Assembly: GCF_019059575.1 (NCBI RefSeq)
Contig: NW_024883075.1
Location: forward strand, 1 to 64,000
Reading direction: 5' to 3'
Length of the DNA: 64,000 bases
From: Amphibalanus amphitrite
Lineage: Eukaryota; Arthropoda; Thecostraca; Balanomorpha; Balanidae
Positions 34,007 to 43,470 of this stretch are shown one piece after another. The notes beneath the pieces are model-generated. The model was not told where the DNA came from. It saw only the letters and a list, made by a program, of their open reading frames with translations, and ran no database searches. The number at the start of each line of letters is the position of its first letter. Position 1 is the first letter of the stretch. A program made the position numbers and the translations under genes.

Positions 34007-36693
34007 TTTCAGTTGAGACAAGTATAATAACGCGGAACAAAAATGATAGACGAACGCGTTTCGGCTAAATCGCCGTCATCAGCGTCTAAAAGGAGAACAA
34101 GCGTCTTGTTCTTCCCACGAGCGTCGCCAACTTCCCACGAGCAACACTTATCCTCGGAGGCTACCTCAACTGCTGTCTACTTAAGGCGAAGACTAGTGAC
34201 ACTAACCCCCTGATTAGACTCTGTATCACCTATGGACTCCACATCACCAACCAGTGTCGAGCTACTTATCGTCCGGCCGGGTCTCTGCTAGATGTCGTCA
34301 TTACTAACCGTCCGGAGTTGATCAGACGTGTCGGTGTCACCAGGTGTCACTACGGAGGTCCGCATGACTTCACTCGTGTTATGGTCACTCGTGAGAGTCG
34401 TGCGGCGCCACGCCGGGAATCCAGTGTGTACCGACGCCCTATCAGCAGGATAGATACAAACTCGTTTAATCAGCAGCTTGCTGATACCGATTGGTCTCCT
34501 GTGTATTTCTCGGACTCGACTGAGCGTAAGTGGAGCGTTTTCCGTGACACGTTCGTTGAACGATTGGATGCTGTCGCACCGCTCAAACGCGTCCGTGAAA
34601 GGCAGGTGACTGCGCCGCCCGTGTCAGCCGAGACCCAGCAGCTGCTGCAGTCCCGCCGCGCGGCCTTAGCTCGGGGCGATCGAGCCGAGTACAAACGGGT
34701 GAACCGGCTGTACCGCGCCGCCGTGCGGAACGAGACCCGCGCGCGGTATGCTGGTGCTATCAGCCGCGGTGACCGGGGCGGGCTGTGGCGAGTGCTGCGG
34801 CCGGTCGTGGGCAGGAAGCAGCAGTCCTGCGAGATACCGAGAATCACGCCGAATGCATTGAATGATTATTATGTTGCGATCGGTCCTTCCACTGCAGCCA
34901 GTGTCCCCGCCGCTACTGTACGTGTGCCCACGCGACTCCCGAGAGTTTTGACGTGTGCGTTTGAGGTGCAACCTACCGATTTGGACACTCTTTATGCCAC
35001 ATTGCTGTCGATGAAACCATCTATGTCGACTGGCAAGGACGGTGTCAGTGTGCGCATGTTACAGAAGTTCTTTCCCGGGATTGGCCATGCGGTTTTGGAT
35101 GTTGTGAACTCCAGCCTTTCTAACGGAGTAGTACCGCAGGACTGGAAACACGCTCTGGTTACCCCAATTCCGAAAGGAACGAGGGCTACCGAGCCGTCCG
35201 ACACGCGTCCCATCTCCATCCTGCCTGCGATTATGAAATTAGTTGAACGTGTCGTGCAAAAACAGTTGGTCTCTTATCTCGAAGAAAATTTCCTTCTCTC
35301 GGACGCCCAACACGGTTATAGAAAACAACGTTCAACGGAAACCGCGCTTCACGTCTTTACTGATCATGCTCTTCAGGCAATGGACAATGGTAACATTTGT
35401 ATCTTGGTACTACTAGACCTCTCAAAATGTTTTGATGTTGTTCCTCATGTTACACTTCTCGACAAATTGTCTGTGTACGGTATCGAAACCACATGGTTCC
35501 GTGCCTATTTGGCTCACCACTCGCAGCAGGTCCAAGTGAGGTGCGCGGACGGTTCGACACTGCTGTCGGACAGCAAGGCTAACGCGATTGGCGTATACCA
35601 AGGCGGCGCCCTGAGTTGTCTCATGTACATGCTGTACTCAAACGATCTGTGTCTGTGTGTTCCCGATGACGTCACGGTAGTCCAGTATGCTGATGACACC
35701 CAGCTGATGGTTACTGGCAAGAAGAGCGACTTGAATCTGTTGACCGCGCGTATGGAGGATGCACTGGGTCGAATTTATCAGTGGTTCTGCCACAATGGAA
35801 TGAGACTTAATGCTGCGAAAACACAGATGCTTGTGATCGGTACCCCAGCGATGCTTCGCAATTTGCCGCCTGTCACGCTGACTTTCTGCTCTACCACCAT
35901 TACAGAGTCAGAAACTGTTAAAAATCTAGGAGTGACGATCGACCGTCACCTCAGCTTTGTGTCCCATGTAGACGGTGTGGCGCGGAAATGTACCGGGATG
36001 CTGACAGCGCTACTGCATGCTCGTCACGTTATAACGCGGTCAGCACTGAAGCCGATAGTTGAAGCCCTGGTTGTATCTGTGCTGCGGTACTGTCTGTCTG
36101 TGTACGGCTCGTGTGGTGAGGTGCAGTTAGGACGGCTGCAAAAAGTTATAAACTTTTGTGCACGCGTTGTGTCCGGTCGGCGACGACGTGATAGCGTGGC
36201 GGCTGTCATCAAGCAACTGAAGTGGTTGACTGCCAAGGATTTGGTAACATACCACACAGTGAGTGCTGTCGAGCGTATCTTTGTGTCGGAGCAGCCGGAG
36301 TACCTCAAAGGTACGCTGGGGCAGCGGGCTAGCCAGCGGCACCGGCACAACACTAGGCAGGCCAGCTACCTCACCCTCCCCTTCATTCGAACGGAGTCGG
36401 GAAGACGTAGATTGTGCTACCGAGGTGTGACTCGTATGAACGAACTTGGAGTAGAACCAGGGACATTGTCGTACCGGGCGAACATCCGAAAGGTGCTGCT
36501 GTCTAAGCAACAGACATGAGCAATAGCATGTATGGGTGCGTGTGTGGGAATTATGCGTGCTGCACACTGTTCCTCGCTTTGTATCACACTATCATGACGT
36601 GGACATGTGAAAAGCCTCACTATTGAGAGGACCTTGTCTGAATATATCTGTAATCTGTAATCTGTAATCTATCATTTTTGTTCCGTGTTATTA
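34007..36693 (+). mobile_element. Non-LTR retrotransposon, 5'-truncated, CR1/L2-like
   Basis: The element is bounded by a 15-bp duplication (33992-34006, 36694-36708). It holds the end of an apurinic endonuclease domain followed by a complete reverse transcriptase in one frame. The 3' untranslated end has three to four TCTGTAA units (about 36644-36670), as in CR1/L2-type LINEs. Unusually, a 27-base sequence near the left end (34023-34049, TATAATAACGCGGAACAAAA) is repeated in inverted orientation at the right end (36669-36695) with one mismatch. It sits upstream of COMMD3 in the opposite orientation. The intact frame suggests a recent insertion. Confidence 0.8.
34318..36519 (+). CDS. Retrotransposon polyprotein: endonuclease C-terminus and reverse transcriptase
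   Basis: The 733-codon frame is open from well upstream (in-frame sequence from about 34160 reads TLILGGYLNCCLL, then AGSLLDVVITN), which matches the last part of an APE-type endonuclease; the true start is lost by 5' truncation. Counting from 34318, the reverse transcriptase shows SDTRPISILPAIMKLVE near residues 295-315, LLDLSKCFD with the first catalytic Asp near 367, GVYQGGALSC near 425, and YADD at 457-460. The thumb region has NLGVTIDRHLSF. The tail (KQLKWLTAKDLVTYHTV, then AERIF-like sequence) resembles L2/CR1/Daphne-group elements. The frame has no internal stop, so it may still encode an active enzyme. Clade assignment is by eye. Confidence 0.85.
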   Translation: MIRRVGVTRCHYGGPHDFTRVMVTRESRAAPRRESSVYRRPISRIDTNSFNQQLADTDWSPVYFSDSTERKWSVFRDTFVERLDAVAPLKRVRERQVTAPPVSAETQQLLQSRRAALARGDRAEYKRVNRLYRAAVRNETRARYAGAISRGDRGGLWRVLRPVVGRKQQSCEIPRITPNALNDYYVAIGPSTAASVPAATVRVPTRLPRVLTCAFEVQPTDLDTLYATLLSMKPSMSTGKDGVSVRMLQKFFPGIGHAVLDVVNSSLSNGVVPQDWKHALVTPIPKGTRATEPSDTRPISILPAIMKLVERVVQKQLVSYLEENFLLSDAQHGYRKQRSTETALHVFTDHALQAMDNGNICILVLLDLSKCFDVVPHVTLLDKLSVYGIETTWFRAYLAHHSQQVQVRCADGSTLLSDSKANAIGVYQGGALSCLMYMLYSNDLCLCVPDDVTVVQYADDTQLMVTGKKSDLNLLTARMEDALGRIYQWFCHNGMRLNAAKTQMLVIGTPAMLRNLPPVTLTFCSTTITESETVKNLGVTIDRHLSFVSHVDGVARKCTGMLTALLHARHVITRSALKPIVEALVVSVLRYCLSVYGSCGEVQLGRLQKVINFCARVVSGRRRRDSVAAVIKQLKWLTAKDLVTYHTVSAVERIFVSEQPEYLKGTLGQRASQRHRHNTRQASYLTLPFIRTESGRRRLCYRGVTRMNELGVEPGTLSYRANIRKVLLSKQQT

Positions 36694-36708
36694 TATCAAG
36701 GGTTTGTA

Positions 36709-37451
36709 GAGAACAAAAGTCAAATTGACACCAATTTCATTTGCATTCCTGCAAAACATATCAGGGCCAACTTGCCAACACATGCTTACAATCTACAAAT
36801 ACCTGCATCACTCAAGGTACATCTTGAGCTTTCCCCAAGTATCACATGAAGATGAAGTTACCCAGCAAGTGTTGTACCTACCAAAACATGATAATGGAGA
36901 ATGGTGAATCCTAAATGTTCACACAATGTGAATCATGAATAGTGATGATCAAGCCATGTGTCCACTATCCATGATGCTGCGGGATCGATTCCCTTCTCTC
37001 ATATCGTGGTAAAGAGAACACACGTTACAGCTCCGCTGTCATTCGGAGGCCCGATCCCCACGCGTCATGGCCTGGCCGCCGGCCCAAATATAGCCCTTGG
37101 TCGGTGGAGACCAGTAGTGACATGTCATGTGCCTAGGTAACGGGCAAGGCCATCGTAACAGGGGCTTGGAATTGGTTCTATAGTTTCCAAGGATATTTTT
37201 TTTTTATAAATTTAGCTCGAATGTTTTGAATGGACGGATTGACAGAGCCGGAGCCCACACTAAGCAGAGCTTGTTGCGTAGACCCCGACCCCTACCGTCC
37301 GATCGCGCAATTCCGGGTAACTGGAGAATTTAGATGCCAAAGTTTAACGTGCCCTTCAAAGCCGGACACGGCCTGTCCCACTCAACTAACTTCAACTCGC
37401 TGCGGCTGCTCCCACCAACCTCAGACCATCCCCGTCAGGAGTCTCATATAT
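36709..37451. other. Unassigned sequence
   Basis: No coding exon is recognised. The 5' end of COMMD3 (untranslated exon and promoter) should lie on the minus strand here or further right, but no clear promoter was identified. Confidence 0.45.
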
Positions 37452-37526
37452 CGAGCGCCGGAGCGTCTCGAACCCGGGCTCTCACTACCGGGAGTCTGAT
37501 GCTCTACCAACTGAGCTACGGGACAG
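37452..37526 (-). repeat. tRNA-like SINE head
   Basis: On the minus strand GTCCCGTAGCTCAGTTGGTA carries a box A and a D arm that pairs (GCTC/GAGC), and CCCGGGTTCGAGA gives a box B. The anticodon stem and T stem do not pair properly, so this is not a functional tRNA. A related string (TAGCTCAGTTGGTATAG, then GTGAGAGCC) recurs at 43985-44045, supporting a dispersed SINE family. Confidence 0.55.
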
Positions 37527-37933
37527 CTAGGATATTGATGAGGGTACCTTATACCTAATACCCATCAGAGTAAATAAAAGATAGAGGCTGGAGACTTCCA
37601 CAAGCGGGTAAGTCGCGTGTAAGTGGTTTGCGGGTAAGTTGGCGTTTATCTCACGTTTAAGTCGGTGGGTAACTTTGGCCAGAGACTTCCATCTGCGGGT
37701 AAATAGTTTGTTCGCTAAGTTAGCGAACGAACTTCCACGCGAGCCACCCCATGTATTAAGTTCGTGGGTATCTTTTCGGTGGTGCTTTTTGGTCCTTAGG
37801 TGGTCTTGAAAGTTTCTTTTGTGCAAATTTCATGTTCAAGTGATAGATAATAGTGCAATCATCTAGTTATGGCTTTTTCAGCCAGTTCGGCTGCTAAGAA
37901 TAGACGAATTTGAGGTCACCTTTTCTTGGTAAT
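37527..37933. other. Unassigned sequence with local repeats
   Basis: Phrases AGACTTCCA and GCGGGTAAGT recur at 37588-37745 with a short palindrome TCGCTAAGTTAGCGA. No gene is seen. Confidence 0.45.
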
Positions 37934-38128
37934 GAGGCCAGTTTTACCCACAGAAAAATAGCCGCCTGCCGGAATTTTTTGGCTATAAGCCGCTTCACAT
38001 AGGTACGAATTGAGAGCGGTAAAGCCCTATCCGCTTACGTGCTTATCACGTTTACGCTCCGTATGTGAAATGGTCTTAAGACAAAAAAAATCCGGCAGGC
38101 GGCTACTTTTGTTGGTAAAACTGGCCTC
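37934..38128. mobile_element. Foldback MITE with GAGGCCAGTTTTACC ends (195 bp)
   Basis: GAGGCCAGTTTTACCCACAG at the left is mirrored by CTGGCCTC at the right (read inward GAGGCCAGTTTTACCAACA), and both arms contain TAGCCGCCTGCCGG. No unambiguous target duplication could be fixed. Confidence 0.7.
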
Positions 38129-40428
38129 TGAACGAGAAATGGAATACCTATCTTCATTCTTCATCTAAGGTTGAGGTGATCACCAAGGCCGTATCAGTAT
38201 ATACTGTGATCACTGATCGTTGGGGGGGCTGGGGCCTAAAAACTCCTGTTGTGCTAGTCTCAGCTCAAGCTACAAAACTGCCATTACAGTTCAAAACCCC
38301 ATGTTAAAGGTGGACTATTTCTATTTTATTGGACTATTTCTGGACTATTAACCAACAGATTGAGATAGCGAGACTAACGCCAAAAGAAAGAATCACACAA
38401 CACAACACAGCGAGATACTTTATAAATGAGACAGGAGTGACGCAATTGTTACAAAACAGGGGATCTTTTTAGTATACGTTCGTCCTGAAGACTTTTAGAA
38501 ATATTTTGACATAAATCTCACGCACTGTAATATCCAAAAAGTGGAAATCACGGTGAATAATTGACTATGACTATTAATATGGAAATGAATCCATCTCTTA
38601 CCGCATTATGTTAGATTTGAGGAACAGGAAATATTCTTTAAGATAGAAATAGGTTGAATTTTTGAAGCATAATTCGTAACTACAAGCTTTTGAGACAAAA
38701 TGATGCAGCTTGAAGAACATTCACTTTTATCGGCAAAATAAGTTTTAAAAAATTAATAAAATCTATTTACTGGGAAATGGCTAACAAACTTGTGAATTTC
38801 AGCTTTATTTAGATATAGTCTCTTGTCTAAGCAGCTAGGCAGGCAACTACAAATAAAGCACCTAAAAACTAAGGCTTCCATGCGGAAAGTTTGAAATGTA
38901 AACCTTGAGACTTATTCGAAATATCCCAAGAGTGGACTGATTCGGACGCGCGGGGCGCGCGCAAGCGCTGTCTGTTATCGGCATATTTACGTCTGGACAA
39001 CGAGTTGCGGGGAAAAGTGCCGATTGTGTTGCAGTTTTAGGAGCCGGTGATTAGGCTGGATTTTTTGGTTACTTTTTCGTTCCGATTCATGTATTTCATA
39101 GTGTTTGGCTTTTGAATATTTTAGTTCTTTCAGATAAATATTACTTGCCTTACAACTTTTGTAAAAACGTTTCATTTTTTATAAGCCGACTTTCAGAGTC
39201 CTAAAAATACATCAGCACTACAATCAATGTAAACAAACAAATGGAGCACCACTTGGCTCTGTTCCAAGGCCATTTTTTAGTTTATCTGGTGGTTTTCTTG
39301 CTCTTGTACGTCGTTTTGTTGGATGTTTTGAATCCCTTAAGATTGACTTATATCATATTTAAGAAGCATGTTGACTAAAACAATCTGAAGTATCCAGGAG
39401 GCTGACAGAGGTCCTGACTACTGAGCAATATCAATATCAAGTTGAACAAGTTATGAAATTTTGGTTGATAAACGCAAGTTGATCGGGCTCATATATCAGC
39501 AAGAAAAAGTAAAATTAAAAGAGCTTATTGTCCAAAAACAAGCTATAATATTGCAGACCTTGGAGCAATACTGAAGAGCACGCTGAGCAGGATCATGCCA
39601 GAAAATGTTGACTGATGAGCGCATATTGATGTATTGGTATGAATATTGAATGATAACTTACAACAGCAAGATAAATTAGTGCTAACTATCAAGTTAAAAT
39701 CTAGAATGAATGGACTTGGGCAGTTTTACTATGCTTAGATGCTATGCAGATTGTAATGTGCATCAGGTACTCAGTGTCTGGCAAATGAAACATGCGATCA
39801 TTCCATTGCTACTGGAGGAGAAAGCTTGGATCACTAAATCCACTTTATGTTGATTTTGATGTTAATCATCATCACTGTATTTCTTGAAAAAGGATTGTAG
39901 TAAAATTGTCAATGTGACAATCCATGCAACGATGTGATCATATTATGTGTTCATAGTCATTCGTGATAGTCATTATTGGTCCAATATACAATGGCAAAGC
40001 TCTCAGTCTCAGCGTTTCTTCCTGTGGATGGCCAGCAGTGACTCAGAGCTTAGAAGTATTAGTTTTCTTCACAGGGCTGGGATAAAAAGTACTGAGGGTA
40101 ATGTTCCACCAAGGAACTCTACTTTGACATGGTATGAGATGTAGGCACAAGTAGGTAGGTGCTCAGTTCCTACTTCCTATAGTCAGTAGTTGTGTATGTT
40201 TACCTAAGATCAGATTGTTAGTTTTTTAATTTTCCAAATGTCCATAAAAATGTGACCTGAGCAATGAGCATACCTGAACCTGACTAACCTGACAGCTGAC
40301 CTAACCTCAATCATCAGTCATCACACATATTTGCAGCCTACCCAAGACCTGCATGGCAGTAGCACCCAGTTATAGGTAGGTACTCACCCTAACTCAATCG
40401 TACCTGCTAACCTCCAACTTGCCAAAAA
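38129..40428. other. Unassigned AT-rich sequence
   Basis: No gene, RNA or repeat boundary is recognised, apart from the left arm of a distant inverted repeat at 38981-39009. Confidence 0.5.
38981..39009 (+). repeat. Left arm of a 2.9-kb-spaced inverted repeat
   Basis: GCATATTTACGTCTGGACAA and nine further bases here are exactly reverse-complementary to 41847-41875. Weaker similarity continues on both sides (GTTATCGG outside, GTGGCGATT-like inside). This could mark a transposon end pair or a duplicated promoter. Confidence 0.7.
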
Positions 40429-40690
40429 GGCCTGGCTACACTATGCGTTTTCTTCGTGCGTTTTTTGCGTGTTTGCGTGTTTTGCGTGATATCGTTCTAG
40501 AAAAAGGAACGATATTACGTTTTTGTGATGTTTTTCACCTTAAATTTTAGTTACATAAGAGTTATATTAGCTTTTGTATATAACCAAAGTAAAAATTATA
40601 TTGTTTATAACTTTTTTTCCTAGAACGATATTACGCAAAACACGCAAACCTGCAAAAACGCACGCAGAAAACGCATAGTGTAGCCAGGCC
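40429..40690. mobile_element. Foldback MITE with GGCCTGGCTACACTATGCG ends (262 bp)
   Basis: The left arm GGCCTGGCTACACTATGCG and the right arm CGCATAGTGTAGCCAGGCC are perfect complements. The match continues through TGCGTGTTTGCGTGTTTTGCG and CGTTCTAGAAAAAG, leaving a loop of about 100 bases. No coding capacity, and no clear target duplication. Confidence 0.85.
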
Positions 40691-41120
40691 TTTAGCTCAC
40701 ATTGCCACGCTGTGTCCAGGGAAACAGTCAACTGAGGAACTGGCTCATTGGGTGGCTGGTGTGAGACTGTGCATTTAAAGTGTTTCTTCTCTGAAGCTGC
40801 TCTGCACTGCTGTATGTCATGTTAGATGCTCAGAAAATGTGGGAAATGATTACTAAGCTACTTTAGTGCTTTGTTAGGTAATGCTCGAGACATGAACAAG
40901 TACAGATCCTGCAGGGTACAGCTATGAGTTAGGTGCTAACTGCTAGGTGAGTATGTTATGTGAATGTGCTGTTCCCTGTTTGACCGTAACTATACAAACA
41001 AGCACAGGGTCACAGTTATATTCAATCTCCACATAAACATACAACAAAAACGGCCATATAGCCTAACTCCGAACACACCACATAACTTAAGCCTTTGAAG
41101 GCACAAAAATATTTTGATTA

Positions 41121-41406
41121 ACAGGACAGGTTTACAATATATCCTCTGTCCTTGGGGGATCTTGCTGCCAAGTTGAGGTATGATGACTGAACTTCAGGAT
41201 TGATCTACCTTTTCTTAGCCACTGCTTATATACGAGAAACTAGAAAGACCAAATGCTTGTTTGGTTTGATTTACAGGACATGTATACAATATATCCTCTG
41301 TCCTTGGGGGATCTTGCTGCCAAGTTGAGGTACGATGACTGAACTTCAGGATTGATCAACCTTTTCTTTGCCACTGCTTATAAACGAGAAAGACCAAATC
41401 CTTGTT
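41121..41406. repeat. Tandem duplication, 152-bp period
   Basis: ACAGGACAGGTTTACAATAT at 41121 recurs as ACAGGACATGTATACAATAT at 41273, and about 130 bases of each copy are nearly identical (ATCCTCTGTCCTTGGGGGAT). No function is seen. Confidence 0.9.
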
Positions 41407-41846
41407 TGTAAACTGCGTTGAAAATTTAATGATCCACCTTCAATTCTGACATGAAGGCACAATTGAATTAGTTCCCTCTTCTTTTGGAATACACAAAGCA
41501 AAATATTTAATAAATTTTAGTGGATGGACAAGAGCAATTAGTATGGCTTTCCCTCAAGTTAACTTCTGGCACTGTTGATGAATTACACTGACGCTTATTC
41601 GCTTCATATTTTGTAACAAACGCGCTAAAACTGCAATATAACAGCACTATATGCTTCTTGACAAAATGCAATAGTATTAAAAATTTAGCCCTGATGGCAT
41701 TCATTCTTGGTGGAAACGTAATTACAAAATATTTTGTAGTAACTATTGAATTCCGGCCGAAAACAGTGCACGATTTAAAAAAGAATCATTCCAATGGCGG
41801 TCCATTCTTGAGGTCCTGAAATCGCCACTATTTCCGGCCTCTCCAT

Positions 41847-41875
41847 CGCAACTCGTTGTCCAGACGTAAATATGC
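41847..41875 (-). repeat. Right arm of the 2.9-kb-spaced inverted repeat
   Basis: Exact reverse complement of 38981-39009. Confidence 0.7.
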
Positions 41876-43018
41876 CTGTTATCGCTCTCTCGTGTCAGCT
41901 CGCGTGTTTGGTGAGTGGTGCTGGGGATTGGGAGGATTGCGTGGATTCGTGTTATTGCTGTAATTGGTTTTACAATACGCTTTATTCATTCTAAACAGGC
42001 ATTGTGTGGTGTTACATTTTCAATCTATAGATGGCCTTGTTTTCAATGCATTTTCGTGGGGCGGCCCGGGTCTTGGTCTTGGTCGTGGGTTAGGGCGCAT
42101 AGCCTCATCGGGCTCAGAGCGTCCGTAGATGTCTTGTTGCCACTTTCATGTCTTCAGAGTTGGTAGGTAAGACAATGGAGTACTAAGCGTGGTAGTGGAA
42201 CGGAAAGACAACAGCGTACCGGATAGAACCAGGATATAGTATTGAGGAATATTTCCAGGTAGGACAGTAGTTAATGTTAGTAGCGAACTATAAAATGGTT
42301 ATGAACTTAGAGATAAAGAACTGAAAATGAAAGTAACATAAACGACCGGTATCTTTTATGCCTGGCTTTTTTCAACAGTCAAAATAACACTCCATATACA
42401 TTAATTTGCCATTGATAAACACTCTGGTAACAATAGGTACGCTTGTCTCCTCGTTAGAGTAGGAGGATGTCGTTCATCACCATAACCATCATAACATGTA
42501 TCGATACACTGTGGTCGCAGACCAGTTGTTCAGGCCGTGTACGTAGGAATGCTTTGGCCGTAGTGTTTCCCTAAGCGCGCTGCGTGGATCCATGGATAGA
42601 GAGACCAGCTGGTTAGGTTCGTCCAAACTAATTAGTTTCTAAACTACGTGATCAACTACGCTCGATACTGTCTTAAGTGCCACCACCGTCGATTGTCCTG
42701 TCAGTCAAGAAGTGTACATTCATTCACGATCAGTCATACTTCCACGCACCACTTCCACATAACACAGACCACAGTACTGGTGGGACAAAGCACACGGAGA
42801 CAGATGCAAAACAAAGGACAAAGAACATTAATATTACATCTAGCGTGTTACATGTAAATAGAGGCACTACCATGCACACAGGCTTTTGACTCCAGCATTA
42901 AAAAAAAGAAAAGAAAAAAAAAAGAAACACGCGTCGGGTATACATACGCTATCGCACGTGAGTCGCACGTAGTCTGGCTCGGGCCTTGGTCTGGCTCTAT
43001 TGTTTCTTAATTCACTGT
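41876..43018. other. Unassigned sequence
   Basis: No domain or exon could be supported. An A-rich run lies at 42900-42925, just before the LINE fragment that ends at 43019 on the minus strand. Confidence 0.45.
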
Positions 43019-43405
43019 TTACAGGCGTTTCATAAGATCACACGCTCGCAAGAAGATCATCACTTCGTTCAATATCTCAGGAAAGTCGTCACATAGCAGC
43101 GATTTCAGACACAGCTGAACCGCATGTCTCTGACACAGTTGCTGCAATGGTTGTCTCTCGATGGCGTACATTGGACAATCGATGAGAAAGTGCTGTACAG
43201 AAAGCAGGCAGCGACATCTTTCACACAGTGGTCTAGGCTCTCGATCAATGATATAAGAATGGGTGTACCGAGTATGGCCCAGTCTCAGACGACATAATGT
43301 AACCTCTTCTCTTCTACTGGGTCGGCTACGTGGGGCGGCCCGGCAGCGTAGGAATCTTGCGGAACTCGCCGCTCCAGCTCGGCCATTTTTGGGAGCTTGA
43401 CCCAA
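43019..43405 (-). pseudogene. LINE C-terminal fragment (Jockey/I-like)
   Basis: The 128-residue frame contains VTLCRLRLGHTRYTHSYI followed by CERCRCLLSVQHFLIDCP, the LRIGHT motif and C-x2-C-H-C cluster found at the carboxyl end of many Jockey and I-like LINE polyproteins. The frame ends at a stop close to an A-rich run on the far side. The upstream reverse transcriptase and any RNase H part are absent, so it is a dead 5'-truncated copy. Confidence 0.7.
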
Positions 43406-43419
43406 GGCTTGACCACAAC

Positions 43420-43470
43420 CAAGGCCATATCAGCCCTATATGATATATAGGGCTTGACCGTGGTCCGCGT
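43420..43470. repeat. Short perfect palindrome
   Basis: AGCCCTATATGATATATAGGGCT near 43432-43454 is self-complementary apart from its centre and is flanked by CTTGACC repeats. It could be a small foldback; no function is inferred. Confidence 0.6.

Noticed and set aside
34318-36519. Reading the reverse transcriptase as a host telomerase, retron or group II intron protein
   Set aside because: It is preceded in frame by an APE-type endonuclease end and bounded by a 15-bp target duplication, so it is a LINE.
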